Source of the DNA: Veillonella nakazawae
Lineage (GTDB): Bacteria > Bacillota > Negativicutes > Veillonellales > Veillonellaceae
DNA: 64,000 nucleotides
Direction: 5' to 3'
NCBI RefSeq assembly: GCF_013393365.1
Contig: NZ_AP022321.1
Location: forward strand, 1,274,001-1,338,000
Under the pieces are notes generated by a model. It saw nothing but the letters and a program-made list of their open reading frames with translations, ran no database searches and was not told where the DNA came from. The position numbers and the translations under genes were made by a program. Below, piece by piece: positions 36,022 to 44,548 of the stretch (its first letter is position 1; every line of letters starts with the position of its first letter).

Positions 36022-36166
36022 TTATTTTTGTTTGCAAACTTGGTTACCAACTGTGCAGCTTGTTTTGCAAGCAGATTGGCAAGATGTTTGACATTCCCCA
36101 CAACCGCCAGTTTTAGCAGTTTTTTGCAAGGATTCAGTGTTGATAGTACGAATACGTTTAGCCATG
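36022..36166 (-). pseudogene. SCIFF ranthipeptide precursor gene, frameshifted in an A7 tract
   Basis: ATG 36166 with AGGAGG upstream gives MAKRIRTINTESLQK. The frame then hits a stop five bases after a run of seven A (36120-36126). Removing one A restores an expected 47-residue SCIFF peptide. It continues TAKTGGCGECQTSCQSACK and TSCTVGNQVCKQK, with six cysteines, to a stop at 36022-36024. The second frame has no start codon of its own. Too short for routine gene calling. Either the A7 is a sequencing error, or expression needs slippage, or the allele is broken. Family identity is firm from the CGECQTSCQSACKTSC core. Confidence 0.88.
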
Positions 36167-36199
36167 GTTATCCTCCTCAATACTTATCGAATGATATTT

Positions 36200-36229
36200 A
36201 TTTTATCATATTTATGAAAAGCCTGTAAA
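36200..36229 (-). promoter_or_regulatory. Candidate promoter of the SCIFF gene
   Basis: On the minus strand TTTACA (36224-36229) and TAAAAT (36200-36205), separated by 18 bases, lie 34 bases before the ATG. Confidence 0.55.
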
Positions 36230-36232
36230 ATA

Positions 36233-37021
36233 CTATTTAGTTATGTTTTCTTCTACAGATTTGATTTTATTAACTTCTGTAGTTTTATTTTCATCCGCTC
36301 CTACTGTTGTTGCAGCGCTTGTAACAGCATCAGTTTTTTCTTTCTTAGGAGTATCCTTACGCAATACCTTACGTAATGCCAATGCAACTGGTGTCACGAT
36401 AACAGCAGCAAACACTGCTTCTGGAATACCATGTGTAACAGATAAGAATACAATAGAACCTAATACTTGATCTGGGCTAAGATTCATTTTAACAGCAAAC
36501 ATATCTGCGTAAAGCAAGAAGATAAGTCCCATAACCATAATTGTATGGAATACAGTACCCATAAATGCAGATACAAGAATGCGTGGACCTTGAGGTGCTT
36601 TCCACAATAATAAGTATACTAAATATGCTAATACAGGGAAAAGTATACGTGGTAACACAGAAATGATTGGATTAATAAATAGTGGAGATAAAATATTAGG
36701 TGCTGTAATATTTTGCCACAAGCTATAGCAACCAAAGATGAAGCCTACAAAAGCACCCACTTTAGGTCCCTCTACGATAGCACCAATAAGTGTGGGTACA
36801 TGCAACGTAGTTACATTAAGAGGGCCTAATGGAATAATACCATAGCCAGATACACCTAATGCAATAGTAATCCCCGCTAATAGACCAATAATTGTTAATT
36901 CGCGAATCGTAATGCCACTCTTCTTCTTTTTTGGCTCTTTACGTTCAACTTGCTTCAGTTTTTCATTGTCTTGGATTGATACAGTTGAGTTATCATCCAC
37001 TGGACGTTCATTGTTGTTCAT
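36233..37021 (-). CDS. ECF-type transporter S-component of unknown substrate
   Basis: A 262-aa membrane protein with about six helices (about 42-220). Family-like stretches are LTIIGLLAGITIALGVSGYG and VPTLIGAIVEGPKVGAFVGFIFGCYS. It has an unusual charged N-terminal extension (about 1-40, QVERKEPKKKK) and a hydrophilic C-terminal tail. No ECF ATPase or EcfT gene is in the window, so it would use a shared module. It follows two unrecognised membrane-protein genes with a 49-base gap. The vitamin or metal carried is unknown. Confidence 0.72.
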   Translation of the reverse strand: MNNNERPVDDNSTVSIQDNEKLKQVERKEPKKKKSGITIRELTIIGLLAGITIALGVSGYGIIPLGPLNVTTLHVPTLIGAIVEGPKVGAFVGFIFGCYSLWQNITAPNILSPLFINPIISVLPRILFPVLAYLVYLLLWKAPQGPRILVSAFMGTVFHTIMVMGLIFLLYADMFAVKMNLSPDQVLGSIVFLSVTHGIPEAVFAAVIVTPVALALRKVLRKDTPKKEKTDAVTSAATTVGADENKTTEVNKIKSVEENITK

Positions 37022-37070
37022 AGATCCTCCTTCGTTCTCATTCCTTACGGATATAAGTCGAAACTAGAAA

Positions 37071-37913
37071 TTAAATACGTTCACGGCGTCGTGAAATAAT
37101 ACCACGCTCTACCAATGCACCTATAATCACTGCTACACCTGTCACACCAGCTTCTAACAAAGTTGGGGTAACAAACACTAGTGGATTACCTTGATACGTT
37201 GGAAAAACGGTGGGAACTAAAGATAAAACAAACTCTGGAATATAACCACCATATAAAATATGGGCATTCATAGCGAGCCATAAACCAGCAGTTAAAACAA
37301 TACGAAATAATCGTATACCTTTATAGGCTAATTCTCTTGGGTATAAATAGAATACGAATACCAATAAGGATATAAGTAATGACACCAATTCTGCAAAGAG
37401 TATATTTACATTCATAGATGACGCATACATGAAATAAACCATTGGATCTTGTAGATCAATATAGAGGAGTGAACCAATATATAAGAATGGAATTGGAATA
37501 GTATATCCAATTATATCGAGTGCTTCATCTACCATTCCCCATCGATGATTTCGATTGAAAAACTTAGTAGCTAGCAACCCACAAAGTTCAATAAGTACTT
37601 GAACTATAAAATACACCACGAAAAGAAGCAACGCTGTTACAATTCTACTATCTGCAGTAAAGCTAAAGGGCGTATGAAGAAATGAAAATACTGTCCACCA
37701 AGCCCAACTATACGTATGATATCCCATACTCAATGGTAAATCGTCATTAAATTTAGCATTCTTAAGTCTTCGTACCATAAGAGGTATTACGAGGGACAAC
37801 ACGGGGAATACTAAGATTGGTAAAGCTAGCGCTCCACTCAAAGAAAGAACTGTTGTTACAGCACTTACAAATAATGCACAGACAACGGTGAATAACCAGA
37901 AATTCTTATTCAT
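37071..37913 (-). CDS. Membrane protein of unknown function, 280 aa
   Basis: About seven or eight hydrophobic helices, no recognised family. Conserved-looking features: a short charged loop RRLKNAKFNDD after helix 2, a WAWWTVF aromatic cluster, and a C-terminal RRRERI. Its first half resembles the neighbouring 134-aa protein in hydropathy and in the LSLxxP...F/D loop. It overlaps that gene by eight bases and precedes the ECF S-component gene, so the three probably form one operon. Confidence 0.65.
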   Translation of the reverse strand: MNKNFWLFTVVCALFVSAVTTVLSLSGALALPILVFPVLSLVIPLMVRRLKNAKFNDDLPLSMGYHTYSWAWWTVFSFLHTPFSFTADSRIVTALLLFVVYFIVQVLIELCGLLATKFFNRNHRWGMVDEALDIIGYTIPIPFLYIGSLLYIDLQDPMVYFMYASSMNVNILFAELVSLLISLLVFVFYLYPRELAYKGIRLFRIVLTAGLWLAMNAHILYGGYIPEFVLSLVPTVFPTYQGNPLVFVTPTLLEAGVTGVAVIIGALVERGIISRRRERI

Positions 37914-38310
37914 TACGGCCTCCTACTAAACGAGTAAGACCATATGCCAAAAGCAAGCTAATAGTAACACCAATATACATAGCTACTAAAAAAGCTACAT
38001 CTCGGCCAGCTGTAGGCCAGCTCCATAGCATCGATAAATCTACACCGAGAAAAATACCTTTATAGCTAATGCCGTGGATTATAATCCAACTTACAACATA
38101 AGCAATACGGCTAATCGATTTTCCATCTCCAAAGGTACTACTTTTAAACGATAAATATGCCCAAGGCATTATTAGTGATAAAAGTAAATACCATACAAGT
38201 GCTACGGTAGCACTTGATCCATTATGAATCATATATGCAATAATAGGAATTACTACGATAAATAGATTCAAATAAACGGATCTTTTACAAATATCCATTA
38301 ATGTGTTCAT
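37906..38310 (-). CDS. Membrane protein of unknown function, 134 aa
   Basis: Four predicted helices and no recognised family. The segment LSLIMPWAYLSFKSSTFGD aligns by eye with LSLVIPLMVRRLKNAKFND of the adjacent 280-aa protein, suggesting paralogy by duplication. First gene of the putative three-gene transport operon. Confidence 0.62.
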   Translation of the reverse strand: MNTLMDICKRSVYLNLFIVVIPIIAYMIHNGSSATVALVWYLLLSLIMPWAYLSFKSSTFGDGKSISRIAYVVSWIIIHGISYKGIFLGVDLSMLWSWPTAGRDVAFLVAMYIGVTISLLLAYGLTRLVGGRNE

Positions 38311-38379
38311 ATAGATCTCCTATGATATGTAATCTCTTTGTATTTTACAATAATCATAGATAAATGTCATCAAAAAAGA

Positions 38380-38423
38380 AAAACCTCCATACAGGTAAAT
38401 GAATACCTTATATAGAGGTTCTT
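38380..38423 (-). terminator. Terminator behind the P-type ATPase gene
   Basis: A two-part hairpin: outer AACCTC with GAGGTT and inner AGGTA with TACCT around AATGAA, followed on the minus strand by TTTTTCTTTTTTG. Confidence 0.75.
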
Positions 38424-38425
38424 AA

Positions 38426-40564
38426 TTAAGCTACTACAGAGTCAGCTGTTACATCAATTGTAGGAACAGTTTCCTTTTGTTCTTCTTTCTTCAACAATGG
38501 AGTCATGCTTTCTAAGCCGATACCCAATGTGAATAGATTATGCAACCATGCTGTTTGGCTTGGCGGCATAATACCGAGTACGCCACCACCTACAAGAGCA
38601 CCGTTGAAACCAACGATACCATTGTAATTTGCTTTGATGCGTTTCATCAATGCCATAGAAATGCGGCGTAAATCTACAAGAGCTTGTAGATGGTCGGAAG
38701 AAATAGTAACATTTGCAATTTTTTGAGCAATTGGAGCGCCTTCATTCATAGCGATACCAACATGTGCTTCAGAAATTGCTGGGGAATCGTTAATACCATC
38801 CCCTACCATCATAACAGTATAGCCTTCAGCTTTTGCTTGTTTTACATAAGCCGCTTTATCTTCTGGCAATACTTCAGCATGCAATTCATCGATGCCGAGT
38901 TCGTCAGCTACACGTTGTGCATTACGTTTGGAGTCGCCAGTCATCATGACAACCTTTTTAATACCCAAAGTGTGTAAATCAGCTATAACTTGTTTTGCTT
39001 CCTCACGAACAGGGTCTTTAATACAAATAACCGCTGCTAGTGTACCTCCAATAGCGAGGTAAATATGGGAAGATGAATTTGGTAAATTATTGAACTTTTC
39101 TTGTTCATCTGCAGGAATTTTTGTCTTTTCATCATCAAAGATGTAGTGAGCACTACCAATGCGTACACGGTAGCGACCGACTTTAGATGCAATACCATGA
39201 GCTACAACGTATTCTACGTCGGAGTGCATTTCCTTGTGAGGCAAGTCATGATCCTTAGCAGCGCGTACAATTGCTTTTGCCATGGAGTGAGGGAAATGTT
39301 CCTCAATACATGCAGCTAATTTCAACATTTCATCTGCATCATGACCGTTGAACGGGATGATTTGTTCAAACTCAGGTTCTGCTTTTGTAAGAGTACCAGT
39401 TTTATCGAACACAATCATATCTGCTTGTGCAATTTGTTCTAAGAACTTACCACCTTTAACAGTGATACCGCGTTTAGATGCTTCTTGCATAGCGGAAAGT
39501 ACTGCTAATGGAATGGATAATTTTAGAGCACAAGAGAAGTCAACCATTACGAAAGACAATGCTTTCATTACATTACGAGTCAACAAGTATGTTAAACCAG
39601 CACCAATAAAGCTTATTGGAACTAATTTATCAGCCATGCGGTATGCTTGTTGTTCCATACCGGATTTCATTTGTTCAGACTCTTCAATGAGGTTAACGAT
39701 TTTTTCGTAACGAGATGTTTTGGATGTGCTACGTACTTCTACAATAGCTTTACCGTCTTCAACAACAGTACCTGCATATACAGAACTGTCTTGATCGCGA
39801 CGAACCGCTTCTGGTTCACCAGTCATGGAGCTTTCATTAACAAGAACAACACCATCGATAACGACGCCATCCAATGGAATCACTTCGCCTTGGCGAATAA
39901 TGATTTTATCACCTGCCACAACTTCGTTAACTGGCTTGCTCACTTCAATGTCATCAACTAAAACCCATACTTTATCTACGTTCAAGGACATGCTTTGAGC
40001 GAGATTTAATACGGATTTACGGTGAGTCCATTCTTCTAAGATATCACCAATACCTAATAGGTACATAACAGCGCCAGCTGTAGGGTAATCCTTTTGAAGT
40101 AATGCAGCACCAATAGCTACACCATCAAGTACTTCGACAGTTAACTTACGTTGCCACAATGTTTTAATCGCTTTACCGATAAATTTAATACCGTCAAACC
40201 AAGCCCATGCAGCTGCAATCGGTGCAGGAAGCACTGCTTTTTTACCTAAGTAAAGTGCAGTACGGTTGATCATCATTTCACGGTATTTTTTATTTACCAA
40301 GCGAGGAGAATATTCGTTTAAAGCAGGAGCTTCAGACAAATCTAAATCGCGTAGAGCTAACACTGCATCACGCACAGAATCAGAATCGCCATTATGTTTA
40401 ATGGCGATTTGACTGCTACGAGTGTAGAAGGTTACATCTACAATTGCATCATTAAGGAGTAATGTATCCTCTACATAAGCTGCTTCAGCCTCTGTAAAGC
40501 GATGACCAGTTACCTTAACATGCAAGCGATTTCTGAGTTTTCGTACAACAGAAAATTGTAACAT
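38426..40564 (-). CDS. P1B-type metal-transporting ATPase with an SCA transmembrane motif
   Basis: A 712-aa ATPase. An N-terminal ferredoxin-like HMA-related domain (about 1-75) lacks a CxxC. The actuator TGE is at 248-250. The transmembrane metal motif reads FSCALKLSIP (Ser344, Cys345, Ala346; Pro352) in place of CPC. The phosphorylation site DKTGT starts at Asp387. MTGDSKRNA and VGDGINDSPA follow. An SCA motif is what I recall for the P1B-6 subgroup, which includes FezB of iron-storing ferrosomes. The gene follows a small glycine-zipper protein and a Cys-rich Feo-associated protein, beside feoAB, so iron(II) is the most likely ion; other metals are not excluded. Confidence 0.82.
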   Translation of the reverse strand: MLQFSVVRKLRNRLHVKVTGHRFTEAEAAYVEDTLLLNDAIVDVTFYTRSSQIAIKHNGDSDSVRDAVLALRDLDLSEAPALNEYSPRLVNKKYREMMINRTALYLGKKAVLPAPIAAAWAWFDGIKFIGKAIKTLWQRKLTVEVLDGVAIGAALLQKDYPTAGAVMYLLGIGDILEEWTHRKSVLNLAQSMSLNVDKVWVLVDDIEVSKPVNEVVAGDKIIIRQGEVIPLDGVVIDGVVLVNESSMTGEPEAVRRDQDSSVYAGTVVEDGKAIVEVRSTSKTSRYEKIVNLIEESEQMKSGMEQQAYRMADKLVPISFIGAGLTYLLTRNVMKALSFVMVDFSCALKLSIPLAVLSAMQEASKRGITVKGGKFLEQIAQADMIVFDKTGTLTKAEPEFEQIIPFNGHDADEMLKLAACIEEHFPHSMAKAIVRAAKDHDLPHKEMHSDVEYVVAHGIASKVGRYRVRIGSAHYIFDDEKTKIPADEQEKFNNLPNSSSHIYLAIGGTLAAVICIKDPVREEAKQVIADLHTLGIKKVVMMTGDSKRNAQRVADELGIDELHAEVLPEDKAAYVKQAKAEGYTVMMVGDGINDSPAISEAHVGIAMNEGAPIAQKIANVTISSDHLQALVDLRRISMALMKRIKANYNGIVGFNGALVGGGVLGIMPPSQTAWLHNLFTLGIGLESMTPLLKKEEQKETVPTIDVTADSVVA

Positions 40565-40580
40565 ATCTGCAATCCTCTAA

Positions 40581-40841
40581 TTATTTGTTTTCTTCAAAGA
40601 TTTCTTCGTTGCGTGCTTCGTTGATTTCTTGAGCTTCTGCCAATACATCAGATGCGGATGCTTGTACTTTTTCAGCTGTTTCTAATACAGTTTCTTTAGC
40701 GCGAAGACCAGCTGCTACGATACCAGCATATACTTTTTTTGCGTCTTTGGAAGTTAACACTTTAAGACCTACAGTACCCAATGCAAGACCTGCTGCGAAT
40801 AAGTTAGCGTTTTTAAGATTGTTTTGGTTGAAGTTGAACAT
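40581..40841 (-). CDS. Small glycine-zipper protein (DUF6110-like; FezA-like by context)
   Basis: An 86-aa protein with a hydrophobic Gly/Ala-rich stretch (about 13-26, LFAAGLALGTVGLK), then a second Gly-rich piece (VYAGIVAAGLRAKE) and an acidic helical tail (ETAEKVQASASD...). I start at ATG 40841 with AAAGGG upstream; the longer frame lacks a ribosome site. It lies 16 bases before the P1B ATPase. Resemblance to DUF6110 is from memory; equivalence to FezA is a hypothesis from context. Confidence 0.6.
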   Translation of the reverse strand: MFNFNQNNLKNANLFAAGLALGTVGLKVLTSKDAKKVYAGIVAAGLRAKETVLETAEKVQASASDVLAEAQEINEARNEEIFEENK

Positions 40842-40948
40842 GATAATATCCCTTTCTACTAATAAATATATAAAAAATTTACTTACTATATTTGAAAAGA
40901 GGAGCCCATTATAGAGACCCCTCATTCAAATTCAGAATTCGTATTAGC

Positions 40949-41155
40949 TTACTTAGCGGTACGTTTAATGCCTAGTGCTTTATTGGAACCATCACAGCTG
41001 CAGCTACCACCGCAACCAGAAGATTTTTTAGAGCCAGACTTGGAGCCACCGCTACCACAGCCGCAGCCACCTTTACCAGACACTTGTTTATAAATTTTTG
41101 TACCAAGATAAGCCAATGCTAATATCACTATGAGTCCTATAATTAGGTTATCCAT
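40949..41155 (-). CDS. FeoB-associated Cys-rich membrane protein
   Basis: A 68-aa protein. One membrane helix (about 4-18) is followed by a Cys/Gly/Ser-rich tail with GGCGCGSGG and SSGCGGSCSCDG, then a basic end. The size and layout match the small cysteine-rich proteins found with feoB. I start at ATG 41155 with GAAGGA upstream. It likely binds Fe(II) at the membrane or passes it on. First gene of the operon that continues to the glycine-zipper protein and the ATPase. Confidence 0.82.
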   Translation of the reverse strand: MDNLIIGLIVILALAYLGTKIYKQVSGKGGCGCGSGGSKSGSKKSSGCGGSCSCDGSNKALGIKRTAK

Positions 41156-41250
41156 TATAATTCCTTCTTTCTCAATATCCACCAAATTTTCATAAATTGA
41201 TATATGATAAATGAGTTAAAAGCAATATATTTGGATATTTCCCTTTTCTC

Positions 41251-41285
41251 ATTATCATTTAACCATAAATAATGATAATTGGCAA
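41251..41285 (-). promoter_or_regulatory. Promoter with Fur-like operator upstream of the iron ATPase operon
   Basis: TTGCCA (41280-41285) and TTAAAT (41257-41262) are spaced 17 bases on the minus strand. The inverted repeat ATTATCATT (41251-41259) / AATGATAAT (41271-41279) overlaps the -10 and the spacer; it contains GATAAT hexamers as in Fur boxes, though with an atypical gap of 11. Confidence 0.5.
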
Positions 41286-41386
41286 GATTTTTTTTAAATT
41301 TTTCTATAATTAAATCACATTATGTCAATACAATTTAGTTCTAGGTATCTAAGGAATGTAAACCATAGTGATTAGCTACGCTTTAA

Positions 41387-43756
41387 TTAGAAGCCTAGTG
41401 CCAAACCAATATTGTAGAAAATAAAGCATGCAATCCATGCGAAAGCATTTTCATAGAAGAACATGAATAGCATCCATTTCCAAGAACCAGTTTCGCGTTT
41501 AATAACTGCTAGCGCTGCGATACATGGAGGGTAAATCAAGATGAATAGCATTAATGTTAATGCAATCAATGGTGTAAAGTGTGGATCATTTTGTAAGTAA
41601 TCAGTCAATGCTTGAGGATGATCTGTATCGCCACCTACAGCATAGATAGTACCCAATGTAGATACAACAACTTCTTTAGCCGCTAAACCAGCCACGAGAG
41701 ATACACCGATTTTCCAGTCAAAGCCTAATGGTTTAAGAACTGGGTTGATTGCTTTACCGAATATAGCAGCATAGGATTGTTCCAATTTTTCAGAATTTTT
41801 TTCTTGGTCAATTTTTTGATTTTCATCATCTAAATTAACGCTATTTTTGTACATAGACCATGCTACTGGGAATAATTGTTCATTTTGTTCTTTAATGTCA
41901 TTGAACAATTCAGGTGCTTCAGAATCATCTTCTACTTCGATTTCAGGAGCAGCTTCTCCAGCATCCTCTGCTTGTGTAGTGGCATCTGCTACAGTAGATT
42001 TCATATTGTCAACGATTTCATTAACTTGGTCTTTTTGTTCATCTGTAGCGATACCAAAATGAGCCAAAGTTTCTGCATCTTTCATTTCATATGTTTGAGC
42101 TACTTGATCATGCAATGCATCATAATCTTTGGAGTATTCTACATCCATTGGATATGTTGTGATAAACCATACGAGGATGGAGGCAGCAAGGATGAAAGTA
42201 CCTGCTTTTTTAAGGTACATAATACCACGTTCAAACATATGAGTTAATGTAGCTTTTAAAGTTGGTAAATGATATGGAGGCAATTCCATTACGAATGGTT
42301 CTGCTTCGCCAGCAAATAAATATTTGCGGAAAATTTTAGCAAATACGATACCAAATACAATACCTAGTGCATACACACCAAATACTACAGTACCAGCCCA
42401 TTCAGGAGGGAAAAATGCTGCTGCAAACAAAGTATAAACAGGTAAGCGTGCAGAACAACTCATGAATGGAGTAATTAAGATTGTTACCATACGATCTTTG
42501 TAGTTATCAAGGATACGTGCACCCATTACGGATGGTACGGAACAACCAAAACCTAATAATAAAGGAATAAACGATTTACCATGTAAACCACAAGCGCGCA
42601 TTACACGGTCAATAACGAAGGCAGCACGTGCCATATACCCTGTATCTTCCAAGAAAGAGATACCAAGGAATAATAATAGAATTAATGGTACGAAGGATAG
42701 TACAGCACCTACACCGGCGATGATACCGTCAGAAATAAGTGATTGTAACTGACCTTCTGGAATAACTGTTACAACCCATGCTTGTAATGCAGTAAAGCCA
42801 TCTTCAATCCAACCTTGAGGAATAGCACCTACAGTATTTACAAAGTTAAATAGTAACCACATTACAACCATAAAAATTGGCAAACCAAGAATACGGTGAG
42901 TTAAAATTTTATCATAACGGTCAGAACGCGTTTCTAATTGTGTAGGAGCCTGTGTTAAACATGTATTATATACTTCTACTGCGAAGCGGTGACGATATTC
43001 TTGGAAGACAATATCAAGATCAACTTGATCCTTAATTTCTTCACGAATAGCTTCAGCCTTTTGAATAACAGCTTCCGTATTATCAAAGCGCATAACTTTG
43101 CCAATAACGTCCGCATCTTTTTCTAACAACTTAACAGCAACCCAACGAAGTGGATATGTAACAGTACCAGCTTGTTTTAGCTCTTCTACAAGTTCACTAA
43201 TTTTGCCTTCTAACAAATCACCATAGTTAATTGTTACACCAGGAGCTTTTTGAGAAGCAGCTACACTAACTGTTGCTGCTAACAACTCATTTGTACCAAT
43301 GTTTGTACGACCTACTGTGCTAACAATTGTAGCCCCTGTCATTTCTGCCATTTTTTTTAGGTCATATTTGATGCCCATATCTTCAGCAACATCAGACATG
43401 TTTAGAGCAATAACCATTGGCTTTTCAAGTTCCAATAATTGTGCAGCTAAATATAAGTTACGTTCCAAATTAGATGCATCAAGAACATTAACAATTACAT
43501 CTGGGTTATCATTTACGATAACATTACGCGCTACTAACTCATCCAAGGAACGTGCAGTTAAGCTATATGTACCTGGTAAGTCAATAAACAATAAATCATG
43601 GCCATCAAATTTCTTATAGCCTTCCTTTTTTTCTACTGTAACGCCGGCATAGTTACCAACGTGTTGCTTCGCCCCTGTGATATTGTTAAACATTGTAGTT
43701 TTACCACAGTTAGGGTTACCTGCTAAGGCAATGCGAATTTGCCCTTTTTCTGCCAT
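41387..43756 (-). CDS. feoB: Ferrous iron transporter FeoB
   Basis: A 789-aa inner-membrane iron(II) transporter. The N-terminal G domain has G1 GNPNCGKTT (about 14-22), G3 DLPG and G4 NMSD. A helical GDI-like region and about nine membrane segments follow. The segments include two Gate motifs (FLEDTGYMARAAFVIDRVM...GCSVPS and its partner). A long acidic extracytoplasmic insertion (about 120 residues) lies between later helices. It lies nine bases after feoA. Anaerobes rely on Feo for iron uptake. Confidence 0.95.
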   Translation of the reverse strand: MAEKGQIRIALAGNPNCGKTTMFNNITGAKQHVGNYAGVTVEKKEGYKKFDGHDLLFIDLPGTYSLTARSLDELVARNVIVNDNPDVIVNVLDASNLERNLYLAAQLLELEKPMVIALNMSDVAEDMGIKYDLKKMAEMTGATIVSTVGRTNIGTNELLAATVSVAASQKAPGVTINYGDLLEGKISELVEELKQAGTVTYPLRWVAVKLLEKDADVIGKVMRFDNTEAVIQKAEAIREEIKDQVDLDIVFQEYRHRFAVEVYNTCLTQAPTQLETRSDRYDKILTHRILGLPIFMVVMWLLFNFVNTVGAIPQGWIEDGFTALQAWVVTVIPEGQLQSLISDGIIAGVGAVLSFVPLILLLFLGISFLEDTGYMARAAFVIDRVMRACGLHGKSFIPLLLGFGCSVPSVMGARILDNYKDRMVTILITPFMSCSARLPVYTLFAAAFFPPEWAGTVVFGVYALGIVFGIVFAKIFRKYLFAGEAEPFVMELPPYHLPTLKATLTHMFERGIMYLKKAGTFILAASILVWFITTYPMDVEYSKDYDALHDQVAQTYEMKDAETLAHFGIATDEQKDQVNEIVDNMKSTVADATTQAEDAGEAAPEIEVEDDSEAPELFNDIKEQNEQLFPVAWSMYKNSVNLDDENQKIDQEKNSEKLEQSYAAIFGKAINPVLKPLGFDWKIGVSLVAGLAAKEVVVSTLGTIYAVGGDTDHPQALTDYLQNDPHFTPLIALTLMLFILIYPPCIAALAVIKRETGSWKWMLFMFFYENAFAWIACFIFYNIGLALGF

Positions 43757-43765
43757 GTGAACCTC

Positions 43766-43999
43766 CTATTGAACCTCTACATCAATCATGCCAGCTTCGC
43801 TATTACGAAGTGCTAATTCAAAGTTTTTTACTTTGATTTCCACCGGATCCCCCAAAGGGGCATACTTCATAACATGGATTTTTGTACCATGTACAAGACC
43901 CATGTCAATTAGACGATGCTTAACGTTGCCACTGCCATGTAGTGTAACAATAAGACCAGACTCACCTGGTTTCATGTCTTTTAACTTTTTGATAGCCAT
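43766..43999 (-). CDS. feoA: Ferrous iron transport protein FeoA
   Basis: A 77-aa SH3-like cytoplasmic partner of FeoB. It shows KPGESGLIVTLHGSGNVKHRLIDMGLVHGTKIHVM and the conserved GDPVEIKVKNFELALR. I start at ATG 43999 with AGGAGG seven bases upstream rather than the ATG-like extension at 44044. Confidence 0.92.
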   Translation of the reverse strand: MAIKKLKDMKPGESGLIVTLHGSGNVKHRLIDMGLVHGTKIHVMKYAPLGDPVEIKVKNFELALRNSEAGMIDVEVQ

Positions 44000-44077
44000 A
44001 CGACACCTCCTAATTATTGTACCTAACAACCTCATATTAAACACACCAAATAATAATGCGTATTAATATCTTAAATT

Positions 44078-44116
44078 ATTATATCAAAGAAATCATTAAT
44101 TTCAACAATTATTATC
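44078..44116 (-). promoter_or_regulatory. feoAB promoter with GATAAT-type operator
   Basis: TTGAAA (44100-44105) and TATAAT (44078-44083), spacing 16, on the minus strand. AATGATAATAATTG, a Fur-like stretch, lies directly upstream of the -35. Confidence 0.65.
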
Positions 44117-44272
44117 ATTTTTTTGGTAATTTTCTATCTCATATATATATTTTTTTCTCATATTAAATATGAGGATTGATTTATCAATCCTCCATGAACC
44201 CCTATATGGTATGGTAGCATTCGCGCTGTCACCAATAAAAAAGAATACCTAAAAAATAAGAATCACTACTAA

Positions 44273-44291
44273 GATAATCATTATTGATAAT
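44273..44291. promoter_or_regulatory. Second Fur-box-like site
   Basis: GATAATCATTATTGATAAT reads as three GATAAT hexamers in forward-reverse-forward order. It is about 190 bases from the feoA promoter, so its target is unclear. Confidence 0.5.
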
Positions 44292-44487
44292 TTAATCATT
44301 CTCATTTATATTTTTAAAATTTATTCAAATATAAATATTTTAATGTTTTTTATTCTCATAAACATCTATCTACATCGTCATTTCTTAATCTATTATCAAT
44401 TAGTATCTTTAACAATCGCATCATTAGTTTTACAAATTTACTATAGCGCCATGCAAAATTAGTACGCTATGTAATGATTCAATTTAT

Positions 44488-44516
44488 TTGCCCCTACTAT
44501 GTGCATAAGGTATAAT
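44488..44516 (+). promoter_or_regulatory. Promoter of the DEAD-box helicase gene
   Basis: TTGCCC (44488-44493) and TATAAT (44511-44516), spacing 17, 32 bases before the ATG. Confidence 0.7.
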
Positions 44517-44548
44517 TAATATAATATGTATTATAGAAAGGACGATCC

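Larger units (their letters stand above)
44000..44548. other. Intergenic region between feoA and the helicase, with iron-type operators
   Basis: About 550 bases, very AT-rich. It contains the feoA promoter, a Fur-like cluster near its -35, a second Fur-like site at 44273-44291, a 9-bp hairpin (44171-44179 with 44184-44192), and the helicase promoter at its right end. No convincing gene seen; a small RNA cannot be ruled out. Confidence 0.55.

Noticed and set aside
36022..36126. -1 programmed frameshift at A_AAA_AAC in the SCIFF gene
   Set aside because: The heptamer is present, but the -1 frame encodes a cysteine-free peptide; only a one-base loss gives SCIFF.
44173..44244. Short minus-strand peptide starting at a GTG near 44244
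   Set aside because: About 24 codons, no Shine-Dalgarno; more likely chance in an AT-rich leader.
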